Source: Alphaproteobacteria bacterium (GTDB lineage: Bacteria; Pseudomonadota; Alphaproteobacteria; Rhizobiales; OSC116). Taken from it: 41,582 nt of DNA. Position 1 is the first letter of the stretch. Every line of letters begins with the position of its first letter. The DNA is taken from NCBI GenBank assembly GCA_002400495.2, contig NVQL02000079.1, positions 1-41,582 of the forward strand. The letters run 5' to 3'. The position numbers were made by a program, and so were the translations under genes. Positions 8,988 to 17,237 of the stretch are shown here, piece after piece. Under the pieces are notes generated by a model, which made no database searches, had not been told where the DNA came from, and saw nothing but the letters and a program-made list of their open reading frames with translations.

Positions 8988-11102
8988 TTATTTTACCAAT
9001 TCGACGATAAGCACATCACGGCTGGGTACGGAAAATCTATTATCAGACAAATTTGCGCCTTCATTGCCCCAATGAACTTTGCCCGCATTGCTAACGCCAA
9101 ATTTAATATCAAACGCAATTGTCCCTTGTTGACTTTGCCGGGTTGGGTTGACAATCCAAACATAGGTGCGACCTTCTGTTTGGTGCAGGCGAATTTGCAC
9201 ATCGGCATTGTCGGTCAGGACGTTTTTATTTTTACCCGTCCATTTCAGAATGTCGGCAAAATAAGTGCCATTGGTTGCGCCATTGCTATTGAAATACGCG
9301 ACCGAAGGGTGAGAGCCGACCAATAAAGTTTTGCCCTTACCAAAATTGTGCTCAACAATGGCCAATCGACCATCATCAAAATTACCGCGGGCTTTGCCAC
9401 CTGCCAATGTGTAGGACTGCAAGAAGCCGCCGCCATTTACATTCAACCCGTCAAATTTGAACTTAACCCGATCACCGATATCAGGCATAAACTCAACCTG
9501 ATCTTCCAACACCCCAAAAACTTTATCCAAACCATTGTTAGGCTGAACTGTCCCCACCTTGCCACGATCGCCAAAATAGCCTGGGCAGGCTTCACTAACC
9601 AGCGTGCCACCATTTTCGACCCAGTCAGCAATCAATTTAGCCTGCGCACTAGTGAACATAATTGGGTAAGGAAAATACAGAGTGTCATATTGGCTAATGT
9701 CATCAATATGTGTCCAATCAGCCTGAATGCCATTGTCAAAAAAGCCGCGATAAGCGCCCCACATTGCCTCTTGGTAAGTTTTTAAACCACCTTCATGGTT
9801 GAGCAAATAATCAAATTGCTGCACTTCAGGCACAACCAAAATACCGATCTCCCCCTGAACAGGTTTTGCATCAAACAAAGCTTTTTGATCTGCATGATTT
9901 GCCCATTTGGCCATATCACTGGCAATTTCCGACCGCGGCGTGCGCGAGCCATCCATGCCATAGGAGCCAAACGCCCCCCACAACGGCCCATCAAGCAAAG
10001 GCCGCCAGCGCAAATTCATCACACCGCGTGCGCCACCCGCAAATGAGGTCATGGTCCAGACACGAATGTCTTCTGGGTCAGCCACACGGCCATCATCTTT
10101 GTCACGACCAACCACTTGCGGTTGCATCCATAGGGGGCCACCTTGCCGCTCGGCGTGCCAGAACGGCTTGTCTCGTGCGGCTGAGCGGTTGATGTCAACA
10201 GCATACCAATTGCGCCACGGCTGATTGCCTTTGCGCGCAGGAATCCACGTAAAGCCCCATGATTCAACTTTCGAGGCAGCCAGCCAGTCATCACAACCAC
10301 GCGCCGCCATATCGGTAATCACTCCACCAACACCATGAGCCACAATCAAATTTTCTTTGTCTACAGCGCGGATGGTATCAATCCGCCATTGCATTTGCGC
10401 ATAAAAATCATCCCGCTTAAACTGTATCCAGTCGATACATTCAGGATACGGCGCCATATGAATTGGCGGTTCAACATCATCCCATTCTGTATAAGAAAAC
10501 CGATACCAAGCCTTGGCTAACGCATCTAAATCACCATATTTTTTCTCCAACCAGCGCCGAAACGAAGCCTTGGTATAAGAGGAATAATCAACCTCAGGCG
10601 AGTAATTACACTCATTCCAAACGTCATAGCCTTGAGTGGCAGGATGGTCTTTGTAACGAGTCGCTAACGCGGTTAAAAAATTCCCAGCAGCCTCTTTCAC
10701 CTCTGGGCAATTCAACGTCAACGCTCCTGCCCCGCCACCATTAAAAGCGAAACCGCCCGATGCCGCACTCACGCCCATGGTCGAATAAAGCGGCGTGCCA
10801 TCGGCTTTAATCTGGCGCGCATGAGCAAACTTACGGATCGCCCAATCAGGCACCGTGTGAATCAGTTCGGCAATGATGGTTTTAATGCCATTATCCGCCG
10901 CATAATCAAGCTGACGGTCATATTCTTCCCAATCATATTCACCAGGTGCGCGCTCAATTGAGCCCCACATAAACCAATGCCGAAAAATATTTAGCCCATC
11001 TTCACCAGCCACTTTATAGTCACGTTCCCAATCTTCTCGCGGTGGGTTTGATTTGCGAAAATAAACCGCGCCGAACGGAATTTGAATGTCAATTTTTGCC
11101 AT
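8988..11102 (-). CDS. GH42 family beta-galactosidase
   Basis: 704-residue glycoside hydrolase of the GH42 clan-A type, expected to release beta-galactosyl (or related) residues from oligosaccharides. No signal peptide is visible, so it probably acts in the cytoplasm on imported sugar. The TIM barrel covers about residues 1-390; the likely acid/base is Glu164 in DVWNECNY and the likely nucleophile Glu318 in FWHAERQGG. A glutamine-amidotransferase-like trimerisation domain follows (about 410-610, GGTLVSEACPGYFG), then a small C-terminal beta domain. An AAAGG ribosome site precedes ATG 11102. It is the last gene of the LacI-linked importer locus, 24 bases after the fused ATPase gene. Exact sugar specificity is not readable. 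Confidence 0.9.
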   Translation of the reverse strand: MAKIDIQIPFGAVYFRKSNPPREDWERDYKVAGEDGLNIFRHWFMWGSIERAPGEYDWEEYDRQLDYAADNGIKTIIAELIHTVPDWAIRKFAHARQIKADGTPLYSTMGVSAASGGFAFNGGGAGALTLNCPEVKEAAGNFLTALATRYKDHPATQGYDVWNECNYSPEVDYSSYTKASFRRWLEKKYGDLDALAKAWYRFSYTEWDDVEPPIHMAPYPECIDWIQFKRDDFYAQMQWRIDTIRAVDKENLIVAHGVGGVITDMAARGCDDWLAASKVESWGFTWIPARKGNQPWRNWYAVDINRSAARDKPFWHAERQGGPLWMQPQVVGRDKDDGRVADPEDIRVWTMTSFAGGARGVMNLRWRPLLDGPLWGAFGSYGMDGSRTPRSEIASDMAKWANHADQKALFDAKPVQGEIGILVVPEVQQFDYLLNHEGGLKTYQEAMWGAYRGFFDNGIQADWTHIDDISQYDTLYFPYPIMFTSAQAKLIADWVENGGTLVSEACPGYFGDRGKVGTVQPNNGLDKVFGVLEDQVEFMPDIGDRVKFKFDGLNVNGGGFLQSYTLAGGKARGNFDDGRLAIVEHNFGKGKTLLVGSHPSVAYFNSNGATNGTYFADILKWTGKNKNVLTDNADVQIRLHQTEGRTYVWIVNPTRQSQQGTIAFDIKFGVSNAGKVHWGNEGANLSDNRFSVPSRDVLIVELVK

Positions 11103-11126
11103 GAGTTTTACCTTTGTTAAAAAAAA

Positions 11127-12821
11127 TTAGTTTGCTGTCACATCAAACCGCGTGCGATGCATCATGCGTTTGTTGCGCGGGTCAGGATTGGGAACAGCCG
11201 AAATGAGCGATTTGGTATAAGCCTGCTGCGGGTCGGTGCATATTTGCTCGGCAGTGCCGCTCTCGACCAGCTTGCCATAATGCATAACCAGCACATCATC
11301 GCAAAAATAACGCACAACACTAATGTCGTGACTGATAAATACAAAACTCAGATTCAGCCGTTTTTGTAAATCCAGTAACAAGTCAAGAATCTGACTGCGA
11401 ATTGACACATCCAGCGCCGAGGTCGCCTCATCAGCAATAATCACCCGAGGCTCCAATGACAGAGCCCGCGCAATGCCAATGCGCTGGCGTTGGCCACCTG
11501 AAAATGCATGCGGGTAACGCTCCATCACTTCAGGTTCGAGCCCCACAAGATCAAGCAATTCTGTCACTTTGTCTTTCAGCGCCTCGCCCCGCAAGCGGCC
11601 ATTGACCAGTAGCGGGTCACCAATAATCTCACGGACAGTCATACGCGGGTTTAGGGATGCATAAGGGTCCTGAAATATCAGCCGCACATCAGCATGAAAA
11701 TCACGCAAGCGCTTTTTGTTTAACCCAATAACGTCAACATCCTGACCATCACGATCACGATAGGAAACAGCGCCAGTTGTAGGTTCGACAATGCGCAAGA
11801 TCAACCGCCCAAGAGTGGTTTTGCCCGAGCCGCTTTCGCCAACAATGCCGAGCGTCTTGCCGGGCAGCAAATCAAAGCTCACATCATCAACGGCCTGAAC
11901 ACCATTTTTTTCGGTGCCGTAAAACTTGCTTAAATTGCGCACAGAAAGAATCGGCTTGGCTTTGTCATCAACGGCTTTGGCAGCATTGGCCGCCCCCGCC
12001 TCCAATTTCATTGTCGAGGCCAAGAGCTGTTTCGTATAAGCATGTTGTGGGTCATGAAACATATCGTCAACACTGCGATGCTCAACAATTTTGCCGTGCC
12101 GCATCACTACCACTTCGTCAGCAACCTCAGCCACAATGCCCATGTCATGAGTGATCAACAACACCGCCATGCCATGCTCAACCTGCAACCGTTTTACCAG
12201 ATCAAGAATTTCAGCCTGCGTGGTCACATCCAACGCGGTTGTGGGTTCGTCAGCAATCAAAATACGTGGCTCAGCCGATAGCGCCATGGCGATCATCGCC
12301 CGCTGCAACATACCACCAGAATATTCAAACGGGTAACGGTCGATAGCTAGTTCTGGCTCAGAAATATCAACACTAGCCAAAAGCTCAATCGTCCGCGTCC
12401 GCGCTTCAGCCTTACTCATTTTGCTATGTTGCAAAATGGCTTCAATAATTTGCGATCCAATGGTATGCACTGGCGACATCGAGCTCATCGGCTCTTGAAA
12501 AATCATCGCAATGTCCCCACCACGAAATTCACGAATTTCTTTGCCGCGCGGGTCAAGCTGCGCAATATCAACCGTCGCCCCATCAGGCTTAACCAGCGAA
12601 ATCGAACCCTCAACAATCACCCCAGGCTTACTAATAATCTGCATCAATGCCCGACCCGTAACGGTTTTACCAGAGCCACTTTCACCAACCAGACATAGAG
12701 TTTTACCAGGGTACAGGTCAAAACTAACATCAGAAACCGCGCGAAACGGTCCACGACGCAAAGCAAAATCTACGCTCAGATTCTTAATTGAAATGACAGG
12801 ATTTGTTTGTTGATCACTCAT
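11127..12821 (-). CDS. Fused double ATPase of a family 5 ABC importer (DppD-DppF fusion)
   Basis: 564-residue protein with two complete ATP-binding cassettes in one chain. The N-half has GESGSGKT, QEPMSSMSPVHT, YSGGMLQR and ADEPTTALDV. The C-half has GESGSGKT, QDPYASLNPR, FSGGQRQR and ADEATSALDV. A short alanine-rich linker near residues 270-290 joins them. Fused pairs of this kind, such as GsiA, are well known and serve both nucleotide-binding sites of one importer. GGGAGAGG lies 7 bases before ATG 12821. It replaces the two separate ATPase genes of the region 1 importer. The DppD-type Cys extension is missing between the halves. Confidence 0.95.
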   Translation of the reverse strand: MSDQQTNPVISIKNLSVDFALRRGPFRAVSDVSFDLYPGKTLCLVGESGSGKTVTGRALMQIISKPGVIVEGSISLVKPDGATVDIAQLDPRGKEIREFRGGDIAMIFQEPMSSMSPVHTIGSQIIEAILQHSKMSKAEARTRTIELLASVDISEPELAIDRYPFEYSGGMLQRAMIAMALSAEPRILIADEPTTALDVTTQAEILDLVKRLQVEHGMAVLLITHDMGIVAEVADEVVVMRHGKIVEHRSVDDMFHDPQHAYTKQLLASTMKLEAGAANAAKAVDDKAKPILSVRNLSKFYGTEKNGVQAVDDVSFDLLPGKTLGIVGESGSGKTTLGRLILRIVEPTTGAVSYRDRDGQDVDVIGLNKKRLRDFHADVRLIFQDPYASLNPRMTVREIIGDPLLVNGRLRGEALKDKVTELLDLVGLEPEVMERYPHAFSGGQRQRIGIARALSLEPRVIIADEATSALDVSIRSQILDLLLDLQKRLNLSFVFISHDISVVRYFCDDVLVMHYGKLVESGTAEQICTDPQQAYTKSLISAVPNPDPRNKRMMHRTRFDVTAN

Positions 12822-12835
12822 ATTTTTTCCTCTCC

Positions 12836-13993
12836 CTAATGCGAATAGGGATCGGCTGCATCGCGCAAACCGTCACCAAGAAAATTAAACGCCAGCACTG
12901 CCAATACAATCGCGCCACCAGGCCAAGCCAACAGCCACGGCGCTTGCGCCACAGCCCGAACATTTTGCGAATCCTGCAATAGCACACCCCAGCTCACCAC
13001 GGGCGGCTTTAAGCCAATACCTAGAAACGAAAGCGAGGTTTCAGCAATGATCATCGCCGGAATGGCCAACGTCAGCGTGGCAATGATATGGCTGGTCAAT
13101 GACGGCATCATGTGGCGAAAAATCACCCGTAATTCCGAAGACCCATCAAGAATCGCCGAGGTGACAAAAGCATCGGTTTTTAGCGCCATAAATCGCCCCC
13201 GCACTTCGCGAGCCAGTGACGTCCAACCCAGCAACGAAACAATAAGCGTGATGATGAAATAAACATGCAATGGGCTCCATGTCAGCGGGATCGCCGCCGC
13301 CAGACCCATCCATAAGGGAATTGTCGGAATAGAACTCAACACCTCAATCGCCCGCTGAATGACCATATCGGTCACCCCGCCATAATAACCCGACAGACCG
13401 CCAAGCAGCATGCCCAAAAACAACGCCACCGCAACCCCAATCAGGCCGATCGACATCGACACCCGCGTGCCATGCAGCACCCGCGAAAACCCATCACGAC
13501 CAATGCGGTCAGCACCGAGCAGAAAAAACGGGTCATTCGGGTTGGCAGGGCCAATGAGATGTATATTCGAAGGAATAAACCCAAAAAGCTTATAATCAGC
13601 ACCCTCAACAAACAGTTTCAGCGGTATGATTTTATCTTCATCAATGGTAAACACACGGCGCAACGCTGCTTTATCAATCGTCACTTTATAGGCATTTACA
13701 TGTAGCTGAAAATGGCTCTCGCCATTCTCGTCCTCGACAAAAAAGTGAATGCTTTGCGGCGGCGCATAAGTAAGCTTTGGTACAGCCTTTTGCGGGTCGA
13801 ACGGCGCTAGAAAATCAGCAAACAAAGCCACCATATACAATAAAATAATAACAATGCCAGACGCCACAGCTAGCTTTTGCCGCAAAAATTTCATCCACAT
13901 TAACCGCCAATGACCCAGTGTTTCTACGTCATGACCATAGGTCGAAACCAGCGCCGAAACTTCACCTTCTTGATTTTGTATTTGCTCACTCAT
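12836..13993 (-). CDS. Family 5 ABC importer permease, DppC/OppC-like with extended periplasmic region
   Basis: 385-residue inner-membrane permease. The N-terminal span (about residues 40-62) is followed by about 110 residues before the LGADRIGRDGFSR motif, so it has the same long insert as the paralogue at 1587-2750. The inserts align in outline: both contain a FGFIP(A/S)N motif shortly before the conserved motif. The remaining spans and the EAA-type loop (ILDGSSELRVIFRHMMPS) are standard. A GAGGTG ribosome site precedes ATG 13993, 9 bases after the DppB-like gene stops. The next gene follows after 14 bases. Confidence 0.93.
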   Translation of the reverse strand: MSEQIQNQEGEVSALVSTYGHDVETLGHWRLMWMKFLRQKLAVASGIVIILLYMVALFADFLAPFDPQKAVPKLTYAPPQSIHFFVEDENGESHFQLHVNAYKVTIDKAALRRVFTIDEDKIIPLKLFVEGADYKLFGFIPSNIHLIGPANPNDPFFLLGADRIGRDGFSRVLHGTRVSMSIGLIGVAVALFLGMLLGGLSGYYGGVTDMVIQRAIEVLSSIPTIPLWMGLAAAIPLTWSPLHVYFIITLIVSLLGWTSLAREVRGRFMALKTDAFVTSAILDGSSELRVIFRHMMPSLTSHIIATLTLAIPAMIIAETSLSFLGIGLKPPVVSWGVLLQDSQNVRAVAQAPWLLAWPGGAIVLAVLAFNFLGDGLRDAADPYSH

Positions 13994-14002
13994 TATGCAC
14001 CT

Positions 14003-14992
14003 CTAATTAAACCTAATGCGCGGATCGAGCAGCGCCAATAATATATCTGAAATCAACATGCCAAACAGCGTCAGGATGCTCAGCAAGAAAATAAAACTCC
14101 CCGCTAAATACATATCCTGCGCGATTAACGCCTGAATGAGAATCGGCCCACTGGTCGGCAAATTAAGCACAATCGCCGTGATGGTCACGCCCGATATCAA
14201 CGAAGGCAAAATCCAGCCAATGGTCGAAACAAACGGATTCATCGCAATCCGCACTGGATATTTAAACAGAATTTTCCATTCAGGCAGACCTTTAGCCCGC
14301 GCGGTCACCACATATGGTTTTTCCAACTCGTCAGCCAAATTGGCCCGCATAATCCGAATGAGCGCCGCCGTACCCGAGGTGCCAATAACAATCACTGGAA
14401 TCCAGATATGCCCAAGTAAGTCAACAAACTTATCCCAGCTCCAATCAACATGCATAAATTCAGGCGAGAATAACCCACCAACCCGCACCCCAAGCACCGA
14501 ATAACCAAACACCATCAGCGCCAACGCCAACAGAAAGTTAGGAATGGCCAGCCCCAAAAAACCAATCAATGTAAACAAGTGATCCGTGGCAGAATAGCGA
14601 TTAACCGCAGAATAAATACCGATCGGCAACGACACGCCCCAAACAAAAATTAACGAACATAATGAGACCATTAAAGTCAGCCCCATGGTATCACCAATCA
14701 GTTGCGAGACAGGCACACCCCAACCAAACGAAGGGCCAAAATCACCCCGAAAAACAATCCCACTAATCCATTTCCAATATTGAACAATCAGGGGTTTATC
14801 CAAGCCATATTGAACCCGCATCTTCTGTTCAAGTGCTTCGGTAATCCCGCCCTGCGTGCTGTCGGCAATATAGGCCAACATAGTGGTCAAAAAATCACCA
14901 GGTGGCAGTTGAATGATCATGAAAGTCAGAAACGAAATACCGATCATAGTGGGGATCATGTACAGGATTCTGCGAATTATATATCTAAGCAT
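14003..14992 (-). CDS. Family 5 ABC importer permease, DppB/OppB-like
   Basis: 329-residue inner-membrane permease with the family LPPGDFLTTML stretch after the first span, several hydrophobic segments and an EAA-type loop (TARAKGLPEWKILFKYPVRIAMNP). AGGGGAG lies 6 bases before ATG 14992. The gene sits 48 bases after the putative glycoside hydrolase gene and 9 bases before the DppC-like gene, in one operon. It is closely similar in pattern to the permease at 2747-3745, which suggests that the two importers descend from one ancestor. Confidence 0.94.
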   Translation of the reverse strand: MLRYIIRRILYMIPTMIGISFLTFMIIQLPPGDFLTTMLAYIADSTQGGITEALEQKMRVQYGLDKPLIVQYWKWISGIVFRGDFGPSFGWGVPVSQLIGDTMGLTLMVSLCSLIFVWGVSLPIGIYSAVNRYSATDHLFTLIGFLGLAIPNFLLALALMVFGYSVLGVRVGGLFSPEFMHVDWSWDKFVDLLGHIWIPVIVIGTSGTAALIRIMRANLADELEKPYVVTARAKGLPEWKILFKYPVRIAMNPFVSTIGWILPSLISGVTITAIVLNLPTSGPILIQALIAQDMYLAGSFIFLLSILTLFGMLISDILLALLDPRIRFN

Positions 14993-15040
14993 TCGGCTCC
15001 CCTTGCAAGAGTTTTGCCATTAAGAATTTCTCCAGCATAA

Positions 15041-17152
15041 TCAAACAAAATCGATTCGGACAACTTCTTCACCGCTAAATGGCGGCACGCTGACTGTCAG
15101 CATGTCACCATCGACACCGAATTCAGCCTCAGCTTCAGCCACTAGCAATTTCACGCGTGCAACCGTTTGCCCTGCGGACAATCTAAGGCGCACGCTCTGT
15201 GGTGGGCTCGGTAAAAACTCGCGCTGCGGGCCTTTCATCATCATCGGATTGGTCAGGTTCATCATATGCACAATCGTAACGCCCTCGCCTTTGCGCACCG
15301 CCATATCAATCATGCCTTTGCCGCGAATTTCAATTTCTGGAGCCTCTTCCAACGCCCAGCGCACAGCCCCTTCAATCAACGCGCCATGGTCAGGCTGCAA
15401 CATATCCCAAAATATTTCGCCAATATTAAACGGGAAATAAACCATCCGTCCACCGCCAGCCACTTGCCGCGTGATAACCGCAGGGTCATGCGCTTCACCA
15501 CGTGGATAAACTTCTTCCATCGGCAAATCAGGAAAATCAGGAAAGAATTTAAACGGCACGCTTGCATCCTTGGCAGCGGTCACATTCAGATGATATGTGC
15601 CACCAAGGATGCGCCGTGCTCCCCCATAGAAGCTGGTCATTGGATGACCATCTTCGACGGACATGTAGGTATTTTGCAACGGCCCACGGGTCTTACCGTT
15701 AAGCGAAGCACCAAACAGATCAGCGAGACCAAAATCTTCGCGCTGTTTGCCATTCTCGTCATAGAGCGAGGTTTCATAGCCAGCGATCAAACAGCCACCA
15801 TCAGCCACATATTGCTTAAGAATGGCGCATTGTTCATCGGATAGATGAGCTGCATTGGCCGCAACCAACACCTTATAATCATTAAGCCGCGCTTCGCCCA
15901 AGCAAAGATCAGAGAGAAATTCAAACGGCAATTTTGCTTCAACCAAGGCATGATAAACACCCAATTCATGCTCTTCAACCGCCTCACGCGCCTTGTGTTC
16001 GTAGCAGCGCAATGTCGTGCTTGGGTCAAGCACCGCTATTTCCGCCCAAGGTTTTGTATCGGCAATATCAGGTTCTATTTTATGATGCTGCACATAAGTT
16101 TCAATCAACGGCTCGACCCAGCGTTTATCAGGCACGGTGGCGTTAAATTTTGTAAACCATGGCCGCAAACCTTGCACGGCACCCGCCATAAACCATGTTT
16201 GTAATTCAGCCGCTTCATGCACGCCATCTTTCCAACGATGGCGATCTCCGGGGCAAATCCCCGTCACCCCACCAAGCGGAATGTTGCCAAGCCCGCCACG
16301 CAACCGTTTGGCATTACGGCCATTGGCCCAAGGCACAGTCACTCCGTCGCGCCCCTGATGGTCGCAAAACAGAATGGGTGTGGTTTGTTTAATAAAGTTC
16401 AAATCATATTCTAAAATAGAATTGGCACCCATATTGGGGATGTAACGCGCATGCGGCCGCACAGATTTCACCACGTCATTCCAATGGCCAATTTGGGCCG
16501 TTAACCGCTTGCGCCGCCAGTCTTGCCAACTCAGCCAATCCGCATCAAACCGATCGGCTTTAAGCGGTAGGCTGCGCCCGGTATCGGCATTAAAATTTTT
16601 CCGACAGCTGTCACAATAACAAATGCCATGCCCCGCCCAACGGTTACCAAACACTGCATCAATGTCATAACGCTCACAAATTTCACGCACCACATCAGGC
16701 ATAAATTCACGATTATAATCACCCAATGCACAAGTGATCCAAACACCCGGAAATGACCAATGCTCGCGCGCTTTGCCATCAGCATCACGTTGAATCCATT
16801 CAGGGTGGGCGTCCGCTGCATCCTGATGGATGGCATGCGGGTCAACCCGCGCCATAACATGCATATCAAGTTGGCGCGCGCCCTCTACAAGTTCACCAAA
16901 AATATCGCGTCCATCCAAATGCTTGCTCACATAATGCAGAGGAATGTCACTCGGATAATAAGCAATATAACCACCAGCAGACAGACAAGCTGCGTTCGAT
17001 TTACTGCGTTTAAACAGGTCAAGCCAGAAGTCGATGTCAAAGTGTAAAGGATCATCTTCAACAAGCGTCAATTGTGCCCATCGGGTGGCCGTTTTGTACC
17101 AGTTTTCAGAGCGCGTTTGACCACTTAGCGTGGAACTATTTCGGTTCAGCAT
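15041..17152 (-). CDS. Putative glycoside hydrolase, GHL6-like barrel with beta-galactosidase-type trimerisation domain
   Basis: 703-residue protein, probably cytoplasmic since no signal peptide is seen. The N-terminal barrel (about 20-390) has ARVDPHAIH, a conserved HPEWIQRDADGK segment and a cysteine motif ICYCDSCRKNF of unknown role. The C-terminal part (about 400-620) looks like the amidotransferase-like trimerisation domain of GH42 enzymes (VADGGCLIAGYETSLYD). I recall this architecture in 'hypothetical glycosyl hydrolase 6' proteins, which are poorly characterised; catalytic residues are not assigned. I chose ATG 17152; a TTG at 17164 is in frame. Its place between the binding protein and permeases implies that it acts on the imported glycan. 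Confidence 0.75.
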   Translation of the reverse strand: MLNRNSSTLSGQTRSENWYKTATRWAQLTLVEDDPLHFDIDFWLDLFKRSKSNAACLSAGGYIAYYPSDIPLHYVSKHLDGRDIFGELVEGARQLDMHVMARVDPHAIHQDAADAHPEWIQRDADGKAREHWSFPGVWITCALGDYNREFMPDVVREICERYDIDAVFGNRWAGHGICYCDSCRKNFNADTGRSLPLKADRFDADWLSWQDWRRKRLTAQIGHWNDVVKSVRPHARYIPNMGANSILEYDLNFIKQTTPILFCDHQGRDGVTVPWANGRNAKRLRGGLGNIPLGGVTGICPGDRHRWKDGVHEAAELQTWFMAGAVQGLRPWFTKFNATVPDKRWVEPLIETYVQHHKIEPDIADTKPWAEIAVLDPSTTLRCYEHKAREAVEEHELGVYHALVEAKLPFEFLSDLCLGEARLNDYKVLVAANAAHLSDEQCAILKQYVADGGCLIAGYETSLYDENGKQREDFGLADLFGASLNGKTRGPLQNTYMSVEDGHPMTSFYGGARRILGGTYHLNVTAAKDASVPFKFFPDFPDLPMEEVYPRGEAHDPAVITRQVAGGGRMVYFPFNIGEIFWDMLQPDHGALIEGAVRWALEEAPEIEIRGKGMIDMAVRKGEGVTIVHMMNLTNPMMMKGPQREFLPSPPQSVRLRLSAGQTVARVKLLVAEAEAEFGVDGDMLTVSVPPFSGEEVVRIDFV

Positions 17153-17196
17153 TACATTTCCCAAACAAATTTGGATTTAAAATAAAAAAAGGGGAG

Positions 17197-17228
17197 GGTT
17201 CGACACACCAATCCTGATGTGTCGAACC
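17197..17228 (-). terminator. 11-bp hairpin with trailing T-run after the second binding-protein gene
   Basis: Perfect arms at 17197-17207 and 17218-17228 flank a 10-base loop. On the minus strand the hairpin is followed by CTCCCC and then a run of seven T, so it resembles a leaky intrinsic terminator. It lies 9 bases after the binding-protein stop and before the downstream operon genes. This suggests partial termination that lowers expression of the hydrolase and permease genes relative to the binding protein. Confidence 0.65.
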
Positions 17229-17237
17229 GAAAGCAAC

